A stretch of DNA of 34,648 nt from Lachnospiraceae bacterium (lineage in GTDB: Bacteria > Bacillota > Clostridia > Lachnospirales > Lachnospiraceae): contig JAFTXD010000074.1 of the NCBI GenBank assembly GCA_017461775.1, forward strand, positions 1-34,648, read 5' to 3'. This document shows, piece by piece, positions 24,465-32,643 of the stretch; the stretch's first letter is position 1, and each line of letters opens with the position of its first letter. The notes beneath the pieces were generated by a model. It did no database searches and was not told the DNA's origin. It worked only from the letters and a program-made list of their open reading frames with translations. The position numbers and the translations under genes were made by a program.

Positions 24465-25244
24465 ATGATGTATGCAAAGGATTTTAGAGAGAGGGCGCGG
24501 ATGGCGCTGCAGAACAACTGGCTTTGGGCAGTACTTACCGGACTTGTGGCTTCGCTTTTGGGAGCTTGCGTTACCCTGCAAGGGAATGGTGGAAGCTCAT
24601 CAAGCAGTGATACGGAGCAGGAGCTGGAGCAGCTGGAGGCAAGTGGTATAAATGTAACAGAACTACTTAGTGATCCTATTATGCAGGCGACACTTGCAGT
24701 AGTGGGAATCTTTTTTCTCATTGTAGTAGTATGGGCGATTGCGTGCTTTATTATCGGCGGACCCGTTACACTTGGATATGCAAAATATAATCTTAATTTG
24801 GTGGATGGTAATAATCCTCAGTTTTCTGATTTGTTCAGCAAGTTTGACTGCTTTGGGCAGGGGTTCTGTGTGCAGTTTTTAAGAGGTTTGTTTGTTTTCT
24901 TGTGGTCACTGTTGTTCATTATACCTGGGATTGTAAAGAACTATAGCTACTCCATGGCGGCATATATTGCTGCAGAAAATCCGGATATGTCTGCAACGGA
25001 TTGCATTACGGAGTCAAGAAAGCTGATGGACGGAAATAAGGGGAGATTTTTCTGTTTGAATTTAAGTTTTATCGGTTGGGCGTTTCTGTGTGTATTTACA
25101 TTGGGTATCGGATATCTATTCCTAAAGCCATATATGGAGGCTTCCTATGCAGCATTTTACCGTGAAATTGTGAGAGAAAGAACTCCTTATGTGGCACCGG
25201 AGCAGAGCGTCTCACAGGATAATCCATATTTTACGGAATTTTAA
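24465..25244 (+). CDS. DUF975-family integral membrane protein
   Basis: 259-residue multi-span membrane protein. The N-terminal FRERARMALQNNWLWAVLTG pattern and the GNKGRFFCLNLSFIGW...YLFLKPYMEASYAAFYREI end are typical of DUF975. About five or six hydrophobic segments alternate with short loops; a Ser/Glu-rich loop follows the first. Function of the family is unknown. AGGAGGAG lies 9-14 nt before ATG 24465; ATG 24468 is equally possible. The GH51 gene starts 18 nt after the stop with no terminator or promoter between, so they share a transcript or the GH51 promoter lies within this gene. Confidence 0.8.
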   Translation: MMYAKDFRERARMALQNNWLWAVLTGLVASLLGACVTLQGNGGSSSSSDTEQELEQLEASGINVTELLSDPIMQATLAVVGIFFLIVVVWAIACFIIGGPVTLGYAKYNLNLVDGNNPQFSDLFSKFDCFGQGFCVQFLRGLFVFLWSLLFIIPGIVKNYSYSMAAYIAAENPDMSATDCITESRKLMDGNKGRFFCLNLSFIGWAFLCVFTLGIGYLFLKPYMEASYAAFYREIVRERTPYVAPEQSVSQDNPYFTEF

Positions 25245-25262
25245 AGGGCTAGGGGTTACATA

Positions 25263-27566
25263 ATGAAGAAGATTACGGTTTATCAGGATAAGATTTACAA
25301 GGAGCTGGGGGATTTATACGGCCTGTTCTTTGAGGACATTAATCATGCCGCAGATGGCGGCTTATATGGGGAACTGGTGCAGAACCGTTCCTTTGAGTTC
25401 TGTGAGATTGACAAGCCGGAATACCACTCATTGACTGCTTGGGACAAGGCAGAGAATTGTCAGTGGCAGGTGCTTACGGAGAAGCCTTTGAATGAGGAGA
25501 ATACGCACTATTTGCAGGTGAATGCAGAGAGTGGCTCCTATATCATAAACAATGGCTTTAACAGTGGTATTTTCGTGGAAGAGGAAAAGGAGTATGTCTT
25601 TTCCATATATATCCGTACCGATGTAGCGCAGGGGGAAATCGTCGTGTCAGTGGATGAACCGGAGGAAGGCGGAATATATGCCAAGGGAGTTGTTGAAGTA
25701 AAGGCATCGGAGGAGTTTGTAAAATATCAGGTGGTGCTGAAAGCAACCAATACTACATGGAATGGACGCCTTTATATTACCTTTGGAGAAGCGGGAGTAT
25801 ACGATTTAGATATGGTATCCCTGTTCCCGGTGGATACCTATAAGGGCAGAGAAAATGGTCTTCGTAAGGATATTGCTCAGGCATTGGCGGAGATGAAGCC
25901 CAAGTTTATGCGTTTCCCAGGCGGATGTCTTACCCACGATGGTGCACTGGATGACCATGCAAGAAACTCCATGTATCGCTGGAAGAGAACTTTAGGGCCT
26001 ATCCAGAAGAGACCGAGCTGGAGAAATAACTGGCGCTATAATCAGACACTGGGACTGGGATATTATGAATATTTTTGCTTTTGTGAGGATATGGGAGCAA
26101 AACCCCTTCCGGTAGTACCTGCAGGCTTTAACCCACATAAGGGTGAGGGCGTAGCCTTGGAGCAGCTGGAGGAATGGGTACAGGAGACCTTGGATTTAAT
26201 TGAGTTTGCAAATGGGGATGAGAGCACTCCCATGGGTAAGGTCAGAAGTGAAATGGGACATCCCGCCCCTTTTGGTTTGGAATACTTAGGTGTGGGCAAT
26301 GAGGAAATCGGCGCAGGTTTTTTCGAAAGATACCCCTATTTCCACAAGGCTATCCGGGAGAAGTATCCGGAGATTAAGATTATTAATACGGCAGGCCCCT
26401 TTGCTGTGGGAGAAGGCTATGAGGATGGCTGGAGAAGCGCCAGAGAACATGGTAGTGATTTAATTGATGAGCATTATTATTCTTCGCCGGAGTGGTTCCT
26501 TGCCAATATGCATCATTATGAGGACTATGATGAGAAGGGACCCAAGGTATTTTTAGGAGAGTATGCTTCTTGGGGAAATACCTATTATAACGCCATCGTG
26601 GAAGCTGCATATATGACCCATTTAGAGCGTTCTAAGGCCGTGGCACTGGCTTGCTATGCTCCCATGCTCTGCAATGTGGATTATGTGAACTGGCAGCCGG
26701 ATATGCTTTGGTTTGATAACCATCGCATTATGAAGACGCCTAACTATTATGTGCAAAAAATGTTTATGGAGAACCAGGGAACGGATGCGGTGGAGTTTAC
26801 GAAGGAAAATCTGGGGGAAATTATCCCACTGACCGATGAAGTCAACCTTGTGGGAGGCATTTTCATCACTGGCAATGATATTACCGGAAGTATCTGGGAT
26901 GTGCAGGTGGAAGAGGATGGCGTAGTAAGGACTCTTGGGGATGTTTCTGTAGAGGATAACACCCAGCACCATATTACTGATATCACTGGGGAGAAATTTA
27001 CCCTGACCTTTAAGTTTAAGAGAAGTAGTGGTCGTAAGGGTCTTAAGATTAACTTCGGTGCAAGGGATGATAAGAATTTCCTACAGTGGGAATTTGGCGG
27101 CTGGGACAATTGGGACTGCAACATCATGAATGTAAGTAAGGGAAGAGGTTCTACGATTTCCCATCGGATTTTCCACGTGAGAGATGAGGAGTATACCCTT
27201 AAGCTGGTAGTGGAGGGTCGTCACATTAAGACCTATGTAAATGGGGAAATTTATAATGATGTGGTAGACCATCTGCCGGAGCTGGAGGAGCTTTATGTAA
27301 CTGCCAGTGTGGATAAGAAGCAAGGAACTACCATTTTGAAGGCTGTGAATTTGACCGGAGAAGTCAAGGAAGTGGTACTAACCCTGGATGGTGCGGAAAA
27401 GAAGCAGGCAGAGATTATTTCCCTGGCCGGCTATAGTCTGGATGCAGTGAATACCCTGGATGAACCGGATAAGGTCAAAACTGTAAAATCGGATACAGTA
27501 CTTGAGGATAATCAGTTACATTACACCTTCCCGCCGCACAGTGTTACGGTAATGGTATTTTCATAA
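25263..27566 (+). CDS. GH51-type alpha-L-arabinofuranosidase
   Basis: 767-residue glycosidase that removes alpha-L-arabinofuranosyl units from arabinan or arabinoxylan fragments. Begins like family members (ELGDLYGLFFEDINHAADGG). Residues ~80-190 are a carbohydrate-binding-like beta sandwich. The catalytic domain follows with MRFPGG, acid/base E347 in GVGNEEIG and nucleophile E433 in VFLGEYASWG. A beta-rich LamG-like unit around 560-690 is inserted before the C-terminal strand domain. No signal peptide, so it acts on imported oligosaccharides. AGGGGT is 6 nt before ATG 25263. The GH43 gene begins 13 nt after the stop. Confidence 0.93.
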   Translation: MKKITVYQDKIYKELGDLYGLFFEDINHAADGGLYGELVQNRSFEFCEIDKPEYHSLTAWDKAENCQWQVLTEKPLNEENTHYLQVNAESGSYIINNGFNSGIFVEEEKEYVFSIYIRTDVAQGEIVVSVDEPEEGGIYAKGVVEVKASEEFVKYQVVLKATNTTWNGRLYITFGEAGVYDLDMVSLFPVDTYKGRENGLRKDIAQALAEMKPKFMRFPGGCLTHDGALDDHARNSMYRWKRTLGPIQKRPSWRNNWRYNQTLGLGYYEYFCFCEDMGAKPLPVVPAGFNPHKGEGVALEQLEEWVQETLDLIEFANGDESTPMGKVRSEMGHPAPFGLEYLGVGNEEIGAGFFERYPYFHKAIREKYPEIKIINTAGPFAVGEGYEDGWRSAREHGSDLIDEHYYSSPEWFLANMHHYEDYDEKGPKVFLGEYASWGNTYYNAIVEAAYMTHLERSKAVALACYAPMLCNVDYVNWQPDMLWFDNHRIMKTPNYYVQKMFMENQGTDAVEFTKENLGEIIPLTDEVNLVGGIFITGNDITGSIWDVQVEEDGVVRTLGDVSVEDNTQHHITDITGEKFTLTFKFKRSSGRKGLKINFGARDDKNFLQWEFGGWDNWDCNIMNVSKGRGSTISHRIFHVRDEEYTLKLVVEGRHIKTYVNGEIYNDVVDHLPELEELYVTASVDKKQGTTILKAVNLTGEVKEVVLTLDGAEKKQAEIISLAGYSLDAVNTLDEPDKVKTVKSDTVLEDNQLHYTFPPHSVTVMVFS

Positions 27567-27579
27567 AGGAGAGAAGTAG

Positions 27580-28527
27580 ATGCAGGCATATTTATTTGTA
27601 CATTTTAAAGAGACCAGAACTCCGGAGGGAGAGCAGGTATATTTTGGAATCAGTACCGACGGTTATCATTGGGAGGAGGTAAATGACGGCAATCCTGTGC
27701 TTTGGAGCTACAAGGGCGATAAGGGTGTCCGCGATTTTACCATTACAAGAACACCAAATGGAAAATTCGTGATTCTGGCTACGGATCTCAGTCTTTCCTA
27801 TGAATTCCGTTATAAATACAAGAATTCCTGGGGAGAGGTAAAGCGCATTGGCAGCAAGGAGCTGGTAATGTGGGAATCAGAGGATTTGATTCACTGGTCC
27901 GAGCAGAAGATGCTGCCCATCGGTACCCCGGATTTCGGCTGCATGTGGGCACCGGATATCATTTATGATAAGAAGGAAGGAGATTATATTATTCACTGGT
28001 CTTCTTCCCATAAGGATACCAATTATGACCCCATGTGTATTTATTATTCCAGAACCAAGGATTTTGAAACATTTTCCGCACCTGAAATTTTGTATCAGGG
28101 AGAAAATCCCTGTATTGATTCCGCTATGTATGAGGAGGATGGTAAGTTCTATCTCTTCGTAAAGGGTGTGGGAAATCCCATCCGTGTATTTATGCTGGAA
28201 AGTGACAATATTACCGGTCCATGGACGCAGATAAAAGGCTTTGATGAGTGTATGGAGGGGGTTATCGATGCGGCTTATGAAGCTCCCACAGCATTCAAAA
28301 TGCCGGATGGCAAGTGGACCCTGATGCTGGACTTTTTCGGAACAAAGGAAGCTACGGAGCAGGGGTATGTACCCTTTGTGGCAGAAAGATTGGCAGGAGG
28401 ACAGTTTGTAAGAAGTGACAGTGACTTCTCATTCCCCTATGGATATAAGCATGGCACCATTTTAACCATTACCATGGAAGAGTATGAGCGTTTGAAGGCT
28501 TACAAGAAGAGTCCCAATGAACACTAG
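27580..28527 (+). CDS. GH43-type glycosidase (arabinosidase/xylosidase-like)
   Basis: 315-residue five-bladed beta-propeller glycosidase, single domain. Candidate catalytic residues of the GH43 triad are D126 in WAPDIIYD (or an earlier Asp as base), D180 in NPCIDSAM and the acid E234 in YEAPTAFK. GISTDGYHWEE and ITRTPNGKFVILATD are typical propeller repeats. No signal peptide, so it is intracellular like its GH51 neighbour; together they would finish arabino- or xylo-oligosaccharides. AAGGAGAG precedes ATG 27580. Confidence 0.85.
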   Translation: MQAYLFVHFKETRTPEGEQVYFGISTDGYHWEEVNDGNPVLWSYKGDKGVRDFTITRTPNGKFVILATDLSLSYEFRYKYKNSWGEVKRIGSKELVMWESEDLIHWSEQKMLPIGTPDFGCMWAPDIIYDKKEGDYIIHWSSSHKDTNYDPMCIYYSRTKDFETFSAPEILYQGENPCIDSAMYEEDGKFYLFVKGVGNPIRVFMLESDNITGPWTQIKGFDECMEGVIDAAYEAPTAFKMPDGKWTLMLDFFGTKEATEQGYVPFVAERLAGGQFVRSDSDFSFPYGYKHGTILTITMEEYERLKAYKKSPNEH

Positions 28528-28587
28528 TTGTATCGAATTGTGAGAAGAATCTGGAATTTATACAAAAAACACATAAAATGAGTGATG

Positions 28588-28635
28588 GTACCACAATAAT
28601 TGTTGAAAATTAACAAGTACTGTGGTACTATTTTT
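28588..28635 (+). terminator. Terminator after GH43, overlapping the next promoter
   Basis: Arm 28588-28604 (GTACCACAATAATTGTT) pairs with 28612-28628 (AACAAGTACTGTGGTAC), 15 of 17 positions, loop GAAAATT, then TTTTT at 28631-28635. It begins 60 nt after the GH43 stop. Confidence 0.7.
28603..28631 (+). promoter_or_regulatory. Promoter for the GGDEF/MCP operon
   Basis: TTGAAA (28603-28608), a 17-nt spacer and TACTAT (28626-28631) with TG one base upstream. It lies inside the hairpin stem, whose arms could also act as an operator (GTACCACA / TGTGGTAC). Confidence 0.45.
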
Positions 28636-28665
28636 ATATATGCTAAAGTAAAGGGAAGTGCGACT

Positions 28666-30516
28666 ATGAAAAGGATTGCTTTGCTGTCAGACGGTTGGAA
28701 GAGAATGATGACATATGCATGGGTTGACGGGATTATGAAAAAGTCCTGGGAGCTTGAAGAAGAGATTCGTCTCTATCATTTTGTCTGTCATGGCAACTGG
28801 AGTAATGATGACCTGCATAACAGGGGAGAATACAATATTTTTGAGTTGCCAGAGCTGGAAAAAATGGATGGCATTGTGTTGGATTTGATTAATATCAATG
28901 ACATAAATGTGCGCAATAGCATCATAGAACGTTTGAGGAAATATGATGTTCCCATTGTTAGTATTGCTCTTGGTGTGGACGATTTTTACTATGTGGGAAT
29001 TGATAACAGGAGTGCCATTGCAGAGCTGATGCATCATTTATATGAGGAGCACCAGTGCAGGAGTTTTGTTTATGCAGGCGGTCCCAAGGATAATTATGAG
29101 AACGTACAGCGTAGGTTGGGATATACAGAATGTATTGAGGAGTTTGGACTTTCTCTGGAGGACAATCCTACACTGGATGGAGATTTTGATTTCCAACATG
29201 GTGTAGATTATTTGCATTATATTGTGGATAGTGGAAAGAAAATTCCGGATGCTTTTGTTTGCGCCAACGATAATATTGCTGCAGGGCTTTGTGCAGAGGC
29301 TGCCAATATGGGCTTTTCCATTCCAAAGGATTTTAAGGTTACCGGATTTGATAATCTGGATAAGGCAGTTTATTTTAAGCCGCAGATTACTACCGTCAGC
29401 AGTACCCGAGAGGTGACCGGTGGAATCTGTTTGGAGATGCTGTTAAAGATATGGGCGGGAGAGAAGATTCCCCGGGAGCATCTGATACAAAGCAATTGTG
29501 TGTATGGGGAAAGCTGTGGCTGTCCCAACAATAATATAGTAGATTATAGAGATTATGCGAAGAGCCAGATTGTATATGGGGTGAAGAAGGATGTCATTGC
29601 CCAGAGACTGATGGAGCTGGAAGTTGATCTTGCAAAGAGGAGAGAATTTGCAGACATTTTCGCCTGTTCCTCAGAGCATTATGAAACCATGGACTGCGAT
29701 GCAATCTATTTCGTGGTGGATAAGAAATTGTATGAGGCACATCCGGACACCATTTTTGGTACGCAGGGATATGATATTGAGAATTATGTGGTAGCAAGAG
29801 CGGTAGAGGACAGAGAGCTTTTAAACATTAGCACTGTGCCGGAGCTGATAAATCATATGGAGGCGCAGGAAGGAAGTAATTCTTATACCTTTTTACCCAT
29901 TCATTTCCGGCAGCAGGCAGTAGGTTTTATTGTACTTAAGAATGCCAATTTCTTATATAACAATGCCAATTTCTACGATACCCATGCTGCCTGTGTGACC
30001 GCGCTGGAGAATCGCTTTAAGAAAAAGCAGCTGGAATCCGCTGCCATGCAGCTGAGAGATGTGTATAACAGGGATCAGCTCACCGGTATTTACAATCGTA
30101 TTGCTTTTGTGGAGAAGATGGTGCCTGCTTTTGAAACCTTCTGTATGGAGAATGAGAAATGTGCAGTTCTGTTCTGTGATGTAAATTATTTTAAGGAGAT
30201 TAATGATAATTATGGTCACGAGGCAGGCGATAGGGCACTTAAGAATATTGCTAAGGCGCTGAAGAAGCGCTGCCCCGTTGGAGGTTATGTATGCCGATAT
30301 GGCGGTGATGAATTTGTTGTGATGTTTTCCCGGGCTACCTGGCAGCAGATTGATGAATACTGCAGTAAGGTACGAGAGGATTTAAGTAAGCACGGATTGT
30401 CTATCAGTATGGGCGCTGTACTCACTGATCCACGAGAAAATGTGGATTTGCATGGTTATGTTGCCAAGGCAGATCAAAAGATGTACGAGCAAAAACAAAG
30501 GGATAGACGAGGCTGA
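28666..30516 (+). CDS. Sugar-binding-domain / GGDEF fusion, putative diguanylate cyclase
   Basis: 616-residue protein. Residues 3-290 match the LacI/ribose-binding-type sensor domain (FVYAGGPKDNYENVQRRLGY, DAFVCANDNIAAGL, VTGFDNLD) but there is no helix-turn-helix before it. Residues ~320-450 look GAF-like. The GGDEF domain spans ~465-616 with RDQLTGIYNR, FCDVNYFKEIND and an intact YGGDEF (546-550), so it should make c-di-GMP; no R-x-x-D inhibitory site is present just before it. No signal peptide or membrane span, hence a cytoplasmic sugar sensor. ATG 28666 is preferred over a longer frame that crosses the hairpin. The MCP gene follows 18 nt later. Confidence 0.88.
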   Translation: MKRIALLSDGWKRMMTYAWVDGIMKKSWELEEEIRLYHFVCHGNWSNDDLHNRGEYNIFELPELEKMDGIVLDLININDINVRNSIIERLRKYDVPIVSIALGVDDFYYVGIDNRSAIAELMHHLYEEHQCRSFVYAGGPKDNYENVQRRLGYTECIEEFGLSLEDNPTLDGDFDFQHGVDYLHYIVDSGKKIPDAFVCANDNIAAGLCAEAANMGFSIPKDFKVTGFDNLDKAVYFKPQITTVSSTREVTGGICLEMLLKIWAGEKIPREHLIQSNCVYGESCGCPNNNIVDYRDYAKSQIVYGVKKDVIAQRLMELEVDLAKRREFADIFACSSEHYETMDCDAIYFVVDKKLYEAHPDTIFGTQGYDIENYVVARAVEDRELLNISTVPELINHMEAQEGSNSYTFLPIHFRQQAVGFIVLKNANFLYNNANFYDTHAACVTALENRFKKKQLESAAMQLRDVYNRDQLTGIYNRIAFVEKMVPAFETFCMENEKCAVLFCDVNYFKEINDNYGHEAGDRALKNIAKALKKRCPVGGYVCRYGGDEFVVMFSRATWQQIDEYCSKVREDLSKHGLSISMGAVLTDPRENVDLHGYVAKADQKMYEQKQRDRRG

Positions 30517-30534
30517 TGCCCCGGGGAGGTAGAC

Positions 30535-32253
30535 ATGAAGGTAAAGACCAGAAGATTTAGTATCCGTGTGAAGTTGTTAGTGGTTTGCTGTATCGCAATT
30601 GTGTATGCCATAGGGTATATGGGATATGATTTATCCGCCCGCTTTAAAGCACAGATGATTGATATGGCAGTGATTCAGGCGTCGGTGGCGGCAGAGGTTG
30701 CAGCAGGCAGCATCAATGTAGAAACTCTTGTGCAGTTAGAAGCGGGGGAAGAGAATACCCCGGAATACGCAGGGCTTGCCCAGGCACTTAGGGAGGCCCG
30801 CGATACCTGCGGAATTATGTATGTATACACATTGTGGACGGATGGAAGCAAGGTGTATTATGGTGTGGATGCCGATGAGGAAGGCGCTGCTATTGGGGAT
30901 GAGTTTGAAGTTTCCTATGAAGAACTGAGCAGTGTATTTGCCGGAGAAAGCTATGTGCAGGATTACATAGATTATACCGAGGATGGGCAGCTGATCAGTG
31001 CTTATGTACCCCTTAAAAATAATGCGGGTCAGGTGGTAGGAATTTTAGGCAGCGATTTTGACGCATCCGTGGTGACGGAGCAGTATAATTCCTTCCAGAT
31101 GCGTGTTGCCCTGATTGGCGGCGTGATTTTTGTAGTTTCCTTTGTGATTATTTTCCTGGTGGTGCAGTCCGTTGTAAAGGGTATCCGCAAAGTGAATGAG
31201 AAGCTTTACGAGCTGGTTCATAACGAAGGTGATCTGACCCAGACACTGGATGTACGTTCCGGGGATGAAATGGAGATAATGGCAGGTCAGGTCAATGAGC
31301 TTTTGGCATATATCAAGGATATTATGCTGGAGATTTCCAAGGGCTCCGACGATATTAAGCAGTCCAGTGATGTGATTGCTGAGCGGCTTGCCAGTGCGGG
31401 CGAAGGAATTGTGGATGTGTCCGCTACCATGCAGGAAATGAGTGCCAGCATGGAGGAGACTACCGCATCCTTAAATCAGATTACAGAAGCGGTGCAGAAT
31501 ATGCGGGGACGCATCGGCAACATTGCCGGCAAGGCCATGGATGGAGATGCCCTGGCCCGTGATATTCAGACCAGAGCCAAGGAGACCTTCTCTACCGCAC
31601 AGCAGGAGCAGGTGGAGGCTAAGGGAAGTGCCAAAGAAATGGCCGCTGCGGTGGCTGAAAAAATTGAATTGTCTAAATCAGTCAATGAGATTAATGTATT
31701 GACGGAAAATATTATCGGTATTACGGAACAGACCAATCTGTTGGCACTGAATGCAAGTATTGAAGCGGCAAGAGCCGGAGAGGCCGGAAGGGGCTTTGCG
31801 GTAGTTGCCAGTGAAATTGGAAAGCTGGCATCGGATTCCGCCAGTGCAGCAGGTAAGATTCAGAGCGTGAGTATGGATGTGGTGCACGCAGTGGAAGAAT
31901 TGGCAGCTGAGGCACAGAGGATGATTGATTTCATGGAAAATACCGCCATGGAGGGTTATAATAAGCTGATCGATACCTGCGAGGATTATCAAAGAGATGC
32001 GGACAATATCCATAATATTATGGAAACTTTTGCAGATGAGTCCGAGGAACTGGATTTGGCTGCGGGAGAAATCAACGAGTCAATGTCTTCCATTAATATT
32101 GCGGTGGAAGAGACCGCCAAGGGGGTTACGGCAGTATCACAAACCTCGGCAGAGCTTACCGGCAATGTATGCGACATTGAGCAGAAGGCCGGCTTTAACC
32201 AGGAAATTGCTGAGAAACTGGCTGGTCAGGTGGCGAAATTTAAATTGGAATAA
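30535..32253 (+). CDS. Methyl-accepting chemotaxis protein
   Basis: 572-residue transmembrane chemoreceptor. Span one at ~11-30, an outside Cache-like sensor (~35-188), span two at ~191-213, HAMP (~213-265), then the coiled-coil signalling domain with the tip [18 protein letters not shown] (~399-416) and [15 protein letters not shown]. It signals through CheW/CheA. Start ATG 30535 follows GGGGAGGT. It shares an operon with the sugar-sensing GGDEF protein, suggesting that motility is tuned to the same nutrient. A strong terminator follows. Confidence 0.92.
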   Translation: MKVKTRRFSIRVKLLVVCCIAIVYAIGYMGYDLSARFKAQMIDMAVIQASVAAEVAAGSINVETLVQLEAGEENTPEYAGLAQALREARDTCGIMYVYTLWTDGSKVYYGVDADEEGAAIGDEFEVSYEELSSVFAGESYVQDYIDYTEDGQLISAYVPLKNNAGQVVGILGSDFDASVVTEQYNSFQMRVALIGGVIFVVSFVIIFLVVQSVVKGIRKVNEKLYELVHNEGDLTQTLDVRSGDEMEIMAGQVNELLAYIKDIMLEISKGSDDIKQSSDVIAERLASAGEGIVDVSATMQEMSASMEETTASLNQITEAVQNMRGRIGNIAGKAMDGDALARDIQTRAKETFSTAQQEQVEAKGSAKEMAAAVAEKIELSKSVNEINVLTENIIGITEQTNLLALNASIEAARAGEAGRGFAVVASEIGKLASDSASAAGKIQSVSMDVVHAVEELAAEAQRMIDFMENTAMEGYNKLIDTCEDYQRDADNIHNIMETFADESEELDLAAGEINESMSSINIAVEETAKGVTAVSQTSAELTGNVCDIEQKAGFNQEIAEKLAGQVAKFKLE

Positions 32254-32273
32254 GCTGTGCATAGTGGTGACTG

Positions 32274-32314
32274 AAATGGTCAAATGCCTGGAAAAGGCAT
32301 TTGACCATTTTTTT
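32274..32314 (+). terminator. Terminator of the GGDEF/MCP operon
   Basis: AAATGGTCAAATGCC (32274-32288) pairs perfectly over 15 bp with GGCATTTGACCATTT (32296-32310), loop TGGAAAA, then TTTT. Confidence 0.9.
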
Positions 32315-32520
32315 GACCGCTGACCAGAATGAGATGAAAGAGTTTTCAGTGGGAAAAAAGTACTTCGGCAAAATTACCAAAAAAGGTTGATTTTTTTTTA
32401 CGGTGGATTTTTACTAAAATGGTACTTTGGACTCATGCGAAATACCGTCAATTTTGTTAAAATTTTCTAAATTGCTTGGGTTGGGGGCTTTATGTGTACC
32501 CCCAAAAATTTCGTTTTTTA

Positions 32521-32536
32521 ATGTAAGCGTTTACAT
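32521..32536 (+). promoter_or_regulatory. Catabolite-control (cre) site
   Basis: ATGTAAGCGTTTACAT fits the CcpA consensus W-T-G-N-N-A-R-C-G-N-W-W-W-C-A-W at every position. It lies just upstream of the candidate -35 box of the surface-protein gene. Confidence 0.75.
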
Positions 32537-32542
32537 TTGTGG

Positions 32543-32571
32543 GTGAAATGATAAGGCTTATGGGATATAAA
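32543..32571 (+). promoter_or_regulatory. Candidate promoter of the surface-protein gene
   Basis: GTGAAA (32543-32548), a 17-nt spacer and TATAAA (32566-32571). The -35 match is weak (4 of 6), the -10 good (5 of 6). With this start the leader is about 65 nt. Confidence 0.4.
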
Positions 32572-32591
32572 AGGAAACAAGCAAAAAATAA

Positions 32592-32615
32592 GCGTATTTC
32601 AATAAAGAAATGCGC
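32592..32615 (+). other. Leader hairpin upstream of the ribosome binding site
   Basis: GCGTATTTC (32592-32600) pairs with GAAATGCGC (32607-32615) around AATAAA, with one G-U pair. A purine-rich stretch and AAGGAGG (32629-32635) follow. Such 5' hairpins often stabilise messages for abundant proteins; that role is inferred. Confidence 0.5.
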
Positions 32616-32643
32616 GGGAGGAAAGGAAAAGGAGGATTTTTGA

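Larger units (their letters stand above)
32315..32643 (+). other. AT-rich regulatory region and leader before the surface-protein gene
   Basis: No gene seen. It holds a T-run near 32391-32399, distant arms AAAGTAC (32357-32363) and GTACTTT (32422-32428), a stem TTGGGGG (32481-32487) with CCCCCAA (32499-32505), the cre site, a promoter candidate and a leader hairpin listed separately. No known riboswitch pattern was recognised. Confidence 0.6.

Noticed and set aside
28600-28665. 22-residue extension of the GGDEF protein from 28600
   Set aside because: It would begin inside the hairpin/promoter; MKRIALLSDG at 28666 matches the normal start of the sugar-binding fold.
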